From Halodesulfovibrio spirochaetisodalis (GTDB lineage Bacteria; Desulfobacterota; Desulfovibrionia; Desulfovibrionales; Desulfovibrionaceae): a stretch of 64,000 nucleotides of DNA. The stretch is taken from NCBI RefSeq assembly GCF_001672295.1, contig NZ_JXMS01000002.1, positions 124,001-188,000 on the forward strand, in the 5' to 3' direction. This document shows, piece after piece, positions 8,591 through 17,320 of the stretch (position 1 is the first letter of the stretch; the number at the start of each line of letters is the position of its first letter). Below the pieces are notes generated by a model. It searched no databases, had not been told where the DNA came from, and saw nothing but the letters and a program-made list of their open reading frames with translations. The position numbers were made by a program, and so were the translations under genes.

Positions 8591-9805
8591 TTATGATGGG
8601 TCAAAGTCCGTTCTGTTCTCAAGGTATGCCTGCAATGAGATGTTTGTTCCACAAAGTTTGAGCTTTTTACGTATGTTTTTTCGGTGACTCTGTAACGTCT
8701 CAAAAGAGATGCCTAGAAGCTCAGCGATTTCTTTTCCCTTCATGCCTACATAGACCAGTTTGCATATCTCAAGTTGTCTTGAGGACAGCGATAAAAGTTC
8801 ATCAGGTAATTCTCCCGTATTATCTGAAAAATCTTCAATGTGGGATTTTAAAATACCACTGTAGCTTTTTCGCAGGGTCTGTGAAGGTGCTTCTGCAATG
8901 CGGTCAATTGTCGGAAGCAGGTATTCTTTCACCTGTTCAATAACTTCTTCACGATATTCCTGTTTTTCTTCTTCCACGCTGCGGATAACAGTACGCAGTG
9001 TGTTGTCCATTGATTCGAGTTCTTCTTCTCGTTCCTTCAGGTTTTCCTCCAGTTCCATCCGCATACTGAGATCTTTTATGATGAGCTGAAAAAGCAGCTG
9101 GTCAGAAAGGCGTATCTGTTTGGCAGTAAGCATAATGGGGATTTCTTCTTGTGAGGAGTTAAGAGCAATGAACTCTCCACACCATGGCTTGCCTTCTTTT
9201 AGGTTTGCTATGCTGGACTTAACTATTTCTCGCAGAGATTTTTTAATAAATGGAAGAAAAGAGGAGGGATTTTGTTCGTCGTTGGGAATATTAAAACGTT
9301 TTACTGCTGCGGGGTTGGCACTGAGAATGGTCAGTTGTTCATCCACAAGAATTGTAGAGTCAGGAGCGGCATCAAAAAGAGCACCAAAGAGTTTGAATGA
9401 GTCTTTTCGAGCGACAATGTTGTCCTGAATACATTCTTCATACGTTTCCCTGAGCCCTTCAATTGGGGTCAGGGTGGCAACTAAGCCGCCGTTGGGAGCA
9501 AGCACGTTCGGGATAGGCATAACCCACAAATTGCATTCCCCCTTATCTGTAAGGGAAATACTGGAAGTGCGGCCTGCAGGGTGTTTTGTAAACAATGCAT
9601 TAATATTGGCAATGTCTATTTCAAGAAGAACCCATAACGGAACGTTGATAATATCTTTCCCCCAGAAATTGCGGGCACCGATGCTGCTTTTGATAACTAC
9701 GCCGTGGTCATCACAGAAAAGTACAACTTCTTCCAAAGAGTCGGTTATTTCTAAAAAAGTATTGTCATGTTCAGGTGTAATTAGCTCGAACAACGATTCC
9801 TTCAT
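8591..9805 (-). CDS. PAS-domain transcriptional regulator with LuxR-type HTH
   Basis: 404 residues. The start ATG at 9805 was chosen because GGAG lies six bases before it; a longer frame to 9862 lacks a good ribosome site. The N-terminal part (about 15-110) looks PAS-like (DHGVVIKSSIGARNFWG). A second PAS follows at about 150-250 (FDAAPDSTILVDEQLTILSANP), then a coiled coil rich in Glu. The C-terminal helix-turn-helix has LSSRQLEICKLVYVGMKGKEIAELLG, as in NarL/LuxR output domains. There is no receiver domain, so it likely senses a ligand or redox directly rather than a kinase. Its place just upstream of proVWX on the same strand suggests control of osmoprotectant uptake; this is inference. 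Confidence 0.8.
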   Translation of the reverse strand: MKESLFELITPEHDNTFLEITDSLEEVVLFCDDHGVVIKSSIGARNFWGKDIINVPLWVLLEIDIANINALFTKHPAGRTSSISLTDKGECNLWVMPIPNVLAPNGGLVATLTPIEGLRETYEECIQDNIVARKDSFKLFGALFDAAPDSTILVDEQLTILSANPAAVKRFNIPNDEQNPSSFLPFIKKSLREIVKSSIANLKEGKPWCGEFIALNSSQEEIPIMLTAKQIRLSDQLLFQLIIKDLSMRMELEENLKEREEELESMDNTLRTVIRSVEEEKQEYREEVIEQVKEYLLPTIDRIAEAPSQTLRKSYSGILKSHIEDFSDNTGELPDELLSLSSRQLEICKLVYVGMKGKEIAELLGISFETLQSHRKNIRKKLKLCGTNISLQAYLENRTDFDPS

Positions 9806-10121
9806 AGTTATCTCCAGGCTGGGGTTTGGAGTACCATACACATAATCGGCATTGAGAGCCAATTGCCCTGTTCAAGGCAGATATGATGACTTGTGGTGAA
9901 GATTTTAGCCCGACGTATCGTATACTTTTTAGGGGGGTGAGATGTGCGATAGACACTACTGTGCAGAGAGATGAGGTAGGCATCATGCCTTGTTTTCTGA
10001 TGCACTTTAGGGCAGAAGGCTTCAAGCAATTGATGCTGTTAGACTGCCATCTGTCGGCAGGCGAGTGAGACATAATAGAAGCTGAATAATTGTTGTGAAG
10101 ATGGAAATACATTTTTTGCCT

Positions 10122-10157
10122 GGGCACGGTACGCATTTAGTACCGGAGCCCTCTTTT
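10122..10157 (+). terminator. Terminator-like hairpin upstream of yhdT
   Basis: GGGC and CGGTAC (10122-10132) pair with GTACCG and GCCC (10140-10151), followed by TCTTTTT. No gene is seen upstream on this strand between 9806 and 10121, so this may be an attenuator in a leader. The gap around it (9806-10227) shows no convincing coding sequence. Confidence 0.45.
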
Positions 10158-10227
10158 TACGTAATAGAAGACAAATTTTGTTCATTATCACATTTCAGTC
10201 GTTGTAAATATTTTTTAGGTGCGAATT

Positions 10228-10554
10228 ATGACTAAGCAGACACAGGATTGGCGCTTTGCACAAGCAAACAAAGAGGCTTTGTTCGCTTTGGGAGCATATG
10301 CTCTGTATTTTATATGGTGGTTTGTTTTTGGATACGGCATGGGGGAAGGAGATCCAGAACAGTATACCTATGTTTTTGGTATTCCGGAATGGTTCTTTTA
10401 CAGCTGTATCGTGGGATACCCTGTAATTACGTTGCTGCTCTGGGCGATTGTGCGTTTCTTTTTTAAAGAAGTGCCGCTGGATGATGCTGAAGATGAATCC
10501 GAATCTCCGAATAACGCAGCGGTAGCATGCGGTGAGGGAGGAAAGCATGAGTAA
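10228..10554 (+). CDS. yhdT: YhdT family small membrane protein (PanF partner)
   Basis: 108-residue protein with two hydrophobic helices (about 18-40 and 57-80) and a Glu/Asp-rich C-terminal tail. The sequence WWFVFGYG...FGIPEWFFYSC is typical of the YhdT/DUF997 family, which in many bacteria sits directly before panF. The ATG at 10228 was preferred to an in-frame GTG at 10219 because AGGT lies seven bases before it. Its end overlaps the panF start by 8 bp, so the two are probably translated together. Its exact role in pantothenate uptake is not known. Confidence 0.8.
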   Translation: MTKQTQDWRFAQANKEALFALGAYALYFIWWFVFGYGMGEGDPEQYTYVFGIPEWFFYSCIVGYPVITLLLWAIVRFFFKEVPLDDAEDESESPNNAAVACGEGGKHE

Positions 10555-12031
10555 TGCTCTTGTGACAATTATTCCTGTTGTGCTGTATTTAGCGCTCTCT
10601 TTCGCAGTGGCGCTGTGGGCTCGTAATAAGGCAGTGTCCAAGTCCTCTCAAGGCTTCATGGAAGACTATTTTATCGGTGGTCGTTCCATGGGCGGTTTTG
10701 TCCTCGCCATGACTATTATTGCCAGCTACACAAGCGCAAGCAGTTTTGTGGGGGGCCCCGGTGTTGCGTACCGTTACGGATTGAGCTGGGTGTTTCTTGC
10801 TATGATTCAGGTACCCACAACCTTTCTTACGTTAGGTGTACTTGGAAAGCGCTTTGCCATTATTGCCCGTAAGACGAACTCATTGACTATTACAGATTTT
10901 TTACGTGCCAGATATAAGAGCGATGCCGTAGTCATTCTGTGCTCGGTATTTCTGCTGGTATTCTTCATGGCAGCAATGCTTGCGCAGTTCATCGGCGGTG
11001 CACGTCTGTTTCAGGCCGTAACAGGATACCCGTACATTGTCGGGCTGGTGCTTTTTGGTATTACGGTTGTGTTGTACACCGCTGTCGGGGGATTCCGCGC
11101 AGTTGTTATTACGGATGCCATTCAGGGAATCATCATGGTGGTTGCTGTGGTGGTGATTCTGTTGGCTATCATCAATGCAGGTGGCGGAATGGAGCAATGC
11201 ATTACAACTCTTAAAAATATTGACCCGGGACTGATAACACCTACGGGGCCTCAGAATAAGGTTCCGCAGCCGTTTACATTGTCTTTGTGGGTTCTTGTTG
11301 GACTGGGGATTCTTGGTCTGCCGCAGACAACGCAGCGCTGCATGGGCTATAAAAACTCTCGAGCCATGCATGATGCTATGATCATTGGTACCCTTATTAT
11401 CGGGTTCATTATTTTATGTGCTCATCTGTCCGGTGCTCTTGGCAGAGCTATTCTCCCAGAATTGCCTGCGGGAGACCTTGCTATGCCATCCTTGATTATG
11501 GAGCTGCTTTCACCTTTCTGGGCTGGAGTTTTCATTGCAGGCCCTCTTGCGGCAATTATGTCCACAGTAGATTCCATGCTGTTGCTGGTCTCTGCTGCCA
11601 TCATCAAAGACTTGTATGTGCATTATAAGCTGAAAGGAGATGCATCGCAGATGCCTTCCGTTAGCATTCAGCGCATGAGTCTTATGTCTACGGCTGTTAT
11701 CGGGCTGCTGGTATTTATTGCTGCTATCCAACCACCTGATCTGCTTGTGTGGATTAACCTGTTTGCTTTTGGCGGACTGGAAGCTGTATTCCTGTGGCCG
11801 ATTATCATGGGGTTATATTGGAAACGGGCGAATGCGACAGGCGCAGTGGCTTCGATCGTGTTTGGTGTGGCTGCTTTCCTTACGATCAGCATCATGAAAC
11901 CAGCTATGGGCGGGGTGCATGCAATTGTACCAACCACTCTTATATCTCTTTGCGCATTTGTTGCTGGTTCTTATGCAGGTCGCACGCCAGATAAACACAT
12001 TGTGGCGTTGTTTTGGGGAGAGCAGCAATAA
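10547..12031 (+). CDS. panF: Sodium/pantothenate symporter PanF
   Basis: Inner-membrane symporter that imports pantothenate with sodium, feeding coenzyme A synthesis. It is 494 residues from the ATG at 10547, preceded by GGAGG. It is a member of the sodium:solute symporter family with about 13 hydrophobic helices. Family features seen are the early IGGRSMGGFVLAMTIIASYTS region, GGPGVAYRYGLSW, and GLPQTTQRCMGYK in the middle. A mid-chain ISTVDSMLLL-type sodium-site helix reads IMSTVDSMLLLVSA. It overlaps yhdT at its start. Confidence 0.92.
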   Translation: MSNALVTIIPVVLYLALSFAVALWARNKAVSKSSQGFMEDYFIGGRSMGGFVLAMTIIASYTSASSFVGGPGVAYRYGLSWVFLAMIQVPTTFLTLGVLGKRFAIIARKTNSLTITDFLRARYKSDAVVILCSVFLLVFFMAAMLAQFIGGARLFQAVTGYPYIVGLVLFGITVVLYTAVGGFRAVVITDAIQGIIMVVAVVVILLAIINAGGGMEQCITTLKNIDPGLITPTGPQNKVPQPFTLSLWVLVGLGILGLPQTTQRCMGYKNSRAMHDAMIIGTLIIGFIILCAHLSGALGRAILPELPAGDLAMPSLIMELLSPFWAGVFIAGPLAAIMSTVDSMLLLVSAAIIKDLYVHYKLKGDASQMPSVSIQRMSLMSTAVIGLLVFIAAIQPPDLLVWINLFAFGGLEAVFLWPIIMGLYWKRANATGAVASIVFGVAAFLTISIMKPAMGGVHAIVPTTLISLCAFVAGSYAGRTPDKHIVALFWGEQQ

Positions 12032-12167
12032 GTGGAGTTGAGGCAGGTGTGTTGTGAGCTGGTTCAATTTACCTAGAGTATACTGATGATGCAGTAACGT
12101 GCAGTATCTGTAATGGTAGTGCGGCAACGTATCATACTACGATTCATATTCTTTGGAGGACATTCGC

Positions 12168-13031
12168 GTGCAATATGATGCTAATATTGGACTGGTGCTG
12201 GAGGGAGGAGGCCTGCGTGGTATCTTTTCATCCGGCGTGCTGCGTCATTTTGATGATCTGCGCATCCCGTTTACATCCGTCTATGGTGTTTCCATGGGAG
12301 CGTGTAACGGGGCAAACTATGTTTCAAAGCAGCCGGAACGTAATCGTATCACCAGTACGCGATTTGTGAACGACTCAAGATACCTGAGCTTTTTGCGCTT
12401 ATTAAAGGGCGGGGACTTGTTCGGGATGGATTTTATTTTTCGTGAAATCCCTTTGAATCTGGTTCCTATCGATTATGAGACCTTACGGGATAATCCTGTA
12501 AAATTTTGGATTGGGGTTACTGACTGTGTCAGTGGTAAGCCTGTCCTGTTTGAAAAGGATATGCTCAGTACCCGAGAGGAGTTGCTGACAGTGATGCGGG
12601 CTTCTGCAAGTTTGCCTCTGATAGCAGAGCCGGTAGAGTTTAATGGTGCAATATACATGGATGGCGGCATTGCAAACCCGATTCCGGTTCAGCAGTGTCT
12701 TGCGCAGGGCGAAAAGCCAGTGCTTGTCCTGACGCAACCTGCGGGATATCGGAAACGAGCCAGTAAATCGGTAAAAGTGTGCAAATGGCGCTACCCTCGT
12801 TATTCCGGCCTAATTCATGTTATTGAACGGCGTCATGAGGAATACAATGATCTGCTCGCTGCTATCGAAGCTAAAGAGAAGAGAGGGGATATTTTTGTAT
12901 TGCGTCCAGAGAATACGTTTGATGTAGGCAGAGTCTGCCGCGACCAGCGCAAGTTGTATGCACTCTATGACAGTGGCTATATGCTGGCGCGTGAACGATC
13001 AGAAGAATTGCTTGAATTTCTTTCAGTGTAA
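12168..13031 (+). CDS. Patatin-like phospholipase family protein
   Basis: 287 residues. The GTG start at 12168 is chosen because GGAGGA ends seven bases upstream. It carries the patatin serine-aspartate dyad: oxyanion loop GGGLRG at about 13-18, nucleophile elbow GVSMG with Ser42, and DGG with Asp165. These proteins hydrolyse acyl esters in the bacterial cytosol. The closest type I recognise is the YjjU/RssA group rather than secreted ExoU-like lipases, as no signal peptide is seen. It stands alone with its own terminator. Confidence 0.88.
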   Translation: MQYDANIGLVLEGGGLRGIFSSGVLRHFDDLRIPFTSVYGVSMGACNGANYVSKQPERNRITSTRFVNDSRYLSFLRLLKGGDLFGMDFIFREIPLNLVPIDYETLRDNPVKFWIGVTDCVSGKPVLFEKDMLSTREELLTVMRASASLPLIAEPVEFNGAIYMDGGIANPIPVQQCLAQGEKPVLVLTQPAGYRKRASKSVKVCKWRYPRYSGLIHVIERRHEEYNDLLAAIEAKEKRGDIFVLRPENTFDVGRVCRDQRKLYALYDSGYMLARERSEELLEFLSV

Positions 13032-13036
13032 TACTG

Positions 13037-13071
13037 CTCCGGTTTGTGGAAACATGAACCGGAGTTTTTTT
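13037..13071 (+). terminator. Terminator after the patatin-like gene
   Basis: CTCCGGTT (13037-13044) pairs with AACCGGAG (13057-13064) and is followed by seven T. It overlaps by two bases the stop of the convergent gene on the minus strand. Confidence 0.85.
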
Positions 13072-13651
13072 ACACAAGATAGAGGCCTTTATTGGTAAAT
13101 GTTTTTTTGCTGAGAATCGTGATGGAGCCGGTAGCAGGCTTGAATGTAAACAAGTCTTGAAGTGGCCTTTGGTTAGCAGCACATAATAGAGTGCGAATTA
13201 CTCCTGCATGCGTAACACAGATTATTGGTTCTGGAGTGTGACAAAGCGGTAGAATAAGCTCCAGCACACGCTGTTGGACATCAAAAAAAGATTCTCCCTG
13301 TGGTGTGCGGAAGTGGGCAAAGCTATTACCCCGTTGTTGGTATTCATCTGGCCAATGGTCTTGGATGTATGAAAAGGCAAGACCGTCCCATTTCCCCATA
13401 TTTATTTCTTTAAGGGCGTCTTCTGGGATAATGGGAATATTCAGTGCGTTGCTAAGTATTTTTCCGGTTTGCATTGTGCGGATAAGCGGACTGGAGAGCA
13501 GGACAGGTTTTAGCGGGTTTAGCGTTAGCAATTGCGGAATAGTTTGTTCTGCAATTTGGTTGAACCCTTTTTTAGCAAGCGGGATGTCGGTTTGCCCGAT
13601 GCAGATTCCTTTACGGAGTATGGTTTCTCCATGCCTGACCAGATAAAGCAT
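13070..13651 (-). CDS. Histidine phosphatase family protein (Mop cluster)
   Basis: 193 residues of the phosphoglycerate-mutase-like superfamily. The catalytic RHGE motif is at residues 6-9, with a second Arg in SSPLIRTMQT and the second catalytic His in VTHAGVIRTL. The CobC (alpha-ribazole phosphatase) and GpmB types are the nearest in size and layout. It is the last gene of the long minus-strand cluster around mop, one base after the NTP transferase-HD gene. It may therefore act on a phosphorylated cofactor intermediate rather than a general metabolite. Substrate unknown. Confidence 0.82.
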   Translation of the reverse strand: MLYLVRHGETILRKGICIGQTDIPLAKKGFNQIAEQTIPQLLTLNPLKPVLLSSPLIRTMQTGKILSNALNIPIIPEDALKEINMGKWDGLAFSYIQDHWPDEYQQRGNSFAHFRTPQGESFFDVQQRVLELILPLCHTPEPIICVTHAGVIRTLLCAANQRPLQDLFTFKPATGSITILSKKTFTNKGLYLV

Positions 13652-13652
13652 A

Positions 13653-14813
13653 TTACCCCTTCCTGGCAGGAGCGAAAAGCATGTCGTAGTCAGTGGCTGT
13701 CACGGATTCAACTTTATCCAGCACGCTTTGGGCTTGCAGAAGCTTTTGTTGAATAGCTTCGACAGCTTCTTTTGATTCTGCATAGCAGGCCATTTTTTTT
13801 TCATACCTGCTTGCAAGCGTACATCGTTCTGTCCCTTCCACAAATTTATCTGCCAGAAAAACAAGTTCGGCTTCTGTCACTGCACCTTGCTGCGCGGACA
13901 TGTATGAATGCGCAGCAATGCATGGTGCAAGGCTTGGAAAGCCAAGTTCGGCAATTCGTTGTGCACCTGCCTCTGCGTGGTTAGGCTGTCCTTTGGCAAT
14001 GTCATGCAACATAGCTCCCGCAATAACTGTTTGGACAAAAAGGGGAGTTGCTTCAGGTAAATCTGCGAGCATAATCCGTGCAACATCTGCTACGGCAAGG
14101 GAATGGCGCCTGATGTGTGCCGGAAGTTCAAGAAGGTTCCATATCGCATAACACTCTTGTAATGACGGCACTGTTTGCAGCTCTTGCAGGTGGTATAGCC
14201 TGATATAGTCTTTGGGGGTGTCCATATCCTCCAGCATATTGCTGTCTACAACCGGAAGGTAATTGGTAGCGGCAGCGTGGTGGCTTAACAGCATTGCTAG
14301 ACCGCCTTCACCGGAATATTCCAGTATGTCTTTTTTTAGTGATATTTGAAGGCAAGGCGGGTGACCTGTTTGTCCTTCAGTATCATGCAGGAAGTCGGGG
14401 AGCGGAGCATGCTCGTTATTATCAAGGAGAGGGTGCAGTACTGTTGTCTTTGTGGTTTCTGCATGCGCAAGCAATTCGCGGATAGTACGCGGACGGATAA
14501 GCGGGATATCAACAGGTGTTACGAAAAACAGGTCCGCGTTGTCAGGGAGTGCTTTGCAACCAGCTTGAACAGAAGAGAACATCCCTTTGTGGAAGTTGTT
14601 GTTATGCACAGTCTGAATTTTGAGGCGACGGCACTCCTGTTCCACTTCTTTTTGGGCAAACCCCGTAACAACTATCGGTACGACTCCTGCCTGAATAAAA
14701 GAGTCGGCAAGCGTTTGCAGGGCTGTTTTATCTCCTAACGATAGTGTTGCCTTACAGCGTCCCATGCGTGAGCTGTATCCAGCTGCCAGAATAATTGCAT
14801 ACGCAGTAAGCAT
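13653..14813 (-). CDS. NTP transferase (MocA-like) fused to an HD domain, DVU_1551 family type
   Basis: 386 residues. The N-terminal half (about 1-200) is a nucleotidyltransferase with the LAAGYSSRMGRCK signature and a DxP in FVTPVDIPLI. MocA proteins of this kind attach CMP to molybdopterin to give the cytosine dinucleotide cofactor used by xanthine-oxidase-type enzymes. The C-terminal half (about 220-386) is an HD phosphohydrolase domain with AHIRRHSLAVADVA and LHDIAKGQ. The fusion matches what I know from memory as the DVU_1551 family. It follows the XdhC gene by 4 bp. Likely job: last step of Mop cofactor synthesis; the HD substrate is unknown. Confidence 0.83.
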   Translation of the reverse strand: MLTAYAIILAAGYSSRMGRCKATLSLGDKTALQTLADSFIQAGVVPIVVTGFAQKEVEQECRRLKIQTVHNNNFHKGMFSSVQAGCKALPDNADLFFVTPVDIPLIRPRTIRELLAHAETTKTTVLHPLLDNNEHAPLPDFLHDTEGQTGHPPCLQISLKKDILEYSGEGGLAMLLSHHAAATNYLPVVDSNMLEDMDTPKDYIRLYHLQELQTVPSLQECYAIWNLLELPAHIRRHSLAVADVARIMLADLPEATPLFVQTVIAGAMLHDIAKGQPNHAEAGAQRIAELGFPSLAPCIAAHSYMSAQQGAVTEAELVFLADKFVEGTERCTLASRYEKKMACYAESKEAVEAIQQKLLQAQSVLDKVESVTATDYDMLFAPARKG

Positions 14814-14817
14814 ACCG

Positions 14818-15840
14818 TCACCCCTTGGCTTTTACTTGAATGATTTCTGCCATAATGCTCACAGCTATTTCTTCCGGTGTTCTGCCGCCGATGGGAAGAC
14901 CTATAGGGCAGTGGCAGCGGGCAATGGCTTCCTGCGAAACTCCTTCCTCAATGAGTTTTTGATACAAGCCGTCGCGTTTGCTTTTGCTGCCGATCATACC
15001 GATATATTTAGCTGGCGTTGTGAGCATCTGTTGCAGTACGCTTTTGTCGTGCGCGTGTCCGCGAGTGACAATGACTACGTAACAGTCTTCGTGAACGTTA
15101 ATATTAGAAAGAATGTTCTCCAGAGAATCCACAACGGACACCTGTGCGTTGGGGAATCGTTCTGTATTGGCAAATTCGTCCCTGTCGTCCAAAACAGTCA
15201 CTGAGAATCCTGCAAGGTGAGCAATTTCGGCTGTCGGTTTGGCAACATGTCCGGCTCCGGCGATAATAACTGTTGCAGGAGGATGCACTGTTTCTGAAAT
15301 ATAGTGCAGGGGCTGCTCACTTACAAATAAGGGATGATTGTGTGATTGATTATCAGCAGAAGTTCGAATGCAGTGTAGCGCATCTGCATAGTCCGGATGT
15401 TGGGCAACATCCGTTGCAGGAAGGTGTATCCAGTCGTCACCGTGTTGAACATAAAAGGCTTCACGGTGTTGAGCTGTACCATCTCGGACAATCTGTTCCA
15501 ACTCTGCGAATTCTGCATACTGATCAGGTGTCAGTCGCTCCAGTAAGACGCTGAGCGAACCGCCGCAGGACATACCGAGTGCTCCTGCCTTGGTATTATC
15601 AAGGACATATGAATGTAGTCTGGCAGCACCGGTGGTTCCTTCAAGAAAATGTGCGGCTGTTTCTTGAACCTGTGCTTCGATGAGTCCGCCGCCGATAGTG
15701 CCGTAGAACTTGCCTTGAGGGCAGATGAGCATATGTGCACCGGATGAGCGGGGAGTTGAACCTGTACTGGAGATAACAGTGGCAAGAACGCAGTTATGTG
15801 TTGCGAGCTCTTGGGTTATATTGGTGAGAATTGAATGCAT
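14818..15840 (-). CDS. xdhC: XdhC/CoxI family molybdenum cofactor insertion protein
   Basis: 340 residues. XdhC proteins bind the molybdenum cofactor, promote its sulfuration and insert it into xanthine-dehydrogenase-type enzymes. The N-terminal domain has TVISSTGSTPRSSGAHML and FYGTIGGGLIEAQ, and a Cys in LGMSCGGS. The C-terminal Rossmann domain has VIIAGAGHVAKPTAEIA, VTRGHAHD, YIGMIGSKSK and the CHCPIGLPIGG segment. It lies 7 bp from the CoA-ligase-like gene and 4 bp from the MocA-HD gene, so it serves the Mop enzyme encoded upstream. Confidence 0.9.
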   Translation of the reverse strand: MHSILTNITQELATHNCVLATVISSTGSTPRSSGAHMLICPQGKFYGTIGGGLIEAQVQETAAHFLEGTTGAARLHSYVLDNTKAGALGMSCGGSLSVLLERLTPDQYAEFAELEQIVRDGTAQHREAFYVQHGDDWIHLPATDVAQHPDYADALHCIRTSADNQSHNHPLFVSEQPLHYISETVHPPATVIIAGAGHVAKPTAEIAHLAGFSVTVLDDRDEFANTERFPNAQVSVVDSLENILSNINVHEDCYVVIVTRGHAHDKSVLQQMLTTPAKYIGMIGSKSKRDGLYQKLIEEGVSQEAIARCHCPIGLPIGGRTPEEIAVSIMAEIIQVKAKG

Positions 15841-15847
15841 GCGGACC

Positions 15848-17197
15848 TCATTTTATTACGCGTATACTGCGTTTTGCGAATCCTGTGGAAATCGTGTTGT
15901 TATTTCTGCCCCGCAAGCACAGTACCACCGGAGCGTCAGGCAACGGAGAAACAAGATTGCGTATTAGCTCGTTATAGCTGGTTTGGGAGTTTGATACGGT
16001 GCCACGCGTATCTATAGTTATTTCCAGCTGATTCGGTGCCATCCGGTACTGTGCCTGCTGGGCAAGAAAGTTTGGTTCTGAAAGGAACAGGCCGTCGATT
16101 ACAGAAGGGGTAATATGTCGGAACCATTCAGGGGCATCCTCTGGTAGCATAATGCGTTGAATGTCAGGACTCAGTCTGCGCAGTGGAGAGCCGCATGGGC
16201 AGGTGCCTGTCATAATATGGCCTTCGTCGCCTGTACGGTACCTGATAAGCGGCATTCCTTTACGGGTGAGTGTGGTTACGACAATTTCACCGCGTTCTCC
16301 GTCAGGTAATAATAGGCCGGTTTCAGGATCTGTAATCTCAACATAAATATTGGTTTCGCGTAGGTGCAGGCCTGTATTGTGTACACAGCTTACTGCACCA
16401 CCCAAACTTGTTTCCGTCATGCCCCAATGGGTATGCACGCGGCATTTCCATGCTTGCTCTATATACTCACGTACTGCTTGAGAGCTAGTGTCCCAGCATA
16501 TGAGAACACTTTTTACCGGTGAAATCGTACCACCTTTATGTTGCCATAATTTGACAAGTGCAAGGATATGAGCAGCAGTTCCTACAACACAATCCGGTGT
16601 ATGTTTAGTGAACAGGGCAAGAGAAGCGGCAACATCATCAGGGTTCTGGTTGAGTACAGGAATTGCGCCGAGTGAATGCAGACCGTCTGCAAGCAGGGCA
16701 CCGACACTATCCGGTTTTGGTGCTGGAAGTAGTGCCAGTACGGTATCTCCTGTGCTGACAAGGCAGCGCATGCCGTGGTCATAAAATTCCACGGTTTCAT
16801 CAAGTTCATCCTGAGTAAAAAAGAGCCGTTTGGGTTTTCCGGTTGAGCCGGAAGTTGTCAGGGTGACTATTCGTGTAATGTCATCCTGCGAAGTACATAA
16901 AAACTTGAATGGTGCTTCTTTCAGGTCATCAGCCGTTGTCCTTGGCAGAGTTGCAAATTCTTTTTGGGAAACAAAAGAGTTACATCGTAGACTTTGGAAC
17001 TGCTTTGCATAAAACGCACTGTTTTTTTGTACGTACTGGCAGACTTCAGCGAGTTTACTCAGTTGCCAGTTCACAACGTCTTCTTTAGAGAACGAAGGCA
17101 TAGGAACGCCGCGCCCGATATCAATTTGAGCTGGCAGATCAAGGGGATTTTTTTCTGTAATCCGGTGTGTTGCATATTCTGCAGGTACGCTTTGCAT
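15848..17197 (-). CDS. AMP-binding CoA-ligase-like protein of the Mop cluster (DVU_1553 family type)
   Basis: 449 residues of the adenylate-forming superfamily, closest to phenylacetate-CoA ligase (PaaK). The ATP-binding motif TTSGSTGKPKRLFF is at about 113-126, HWGMTETSLGG at about 253, and GEIVVTTLTRKGMPLIRYRTGD follows. A CxC pair in GTCPCGSPLRR resembles the PaaK metal-binding loop. Such enzymes activate a carboxylate as an acyl-AMP. No carboxylate substrate is known for this family, and its constant pairing with mop is unexplained. It is 123 bp after the radical SAM gene, the largest gap inside the cluster. Confidence 0.82.
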   Translation of the reverse strand: MQSVPAEYATHRITEKNPLDLPAQIDIGRGVPMPSFSKEDVVNWQLSKLAEVCQYVQKNSAFYAKQFQSLRCNSFVSQKEFATLPRTTADDLKEAPFKFLCTSQDDITRIVTLTTSGSTGKPKRLFFTQDELDETVEFYDHGMRCLVSTGDTVLALLPAPKPDSVGALLADGLHSLGAIPVLNQNPDDVAASLALFTKHTPDCVVGTAAHILALVKLWQHKGGTISPVKSVLICWDTSSQAVREYIEQAWKCRVHTHWGMTETSLGGAVSCVHNTGLHLRETNIYVEITDPETGLLLPDGERGEIVVTTLTRKGMPLIRYRTGDEGHIMTGTCPCGSPLRRLSPDIQRIMLPEDAPEWFRHITPSVIDGLFLSEPNFLAQQAQYRMAPNQLEITIDTRGTVSNSQTSYNELIRNLVSPLPDAPVVLCLRGRNNNTISTGFAKRSIRVIK

Positions 17198-17320
17198 AAG
17201 GTCAGTACGTCTTTTCTGTAGTGTGTGCTGGAGTCTGCATCCGTTAGTGCTGTGCTATTAATGTAGTGTATGGAAATGGCGGGAGGTGTATTATGGCTAT
17301 CCTTACTCCCAAATAACGAC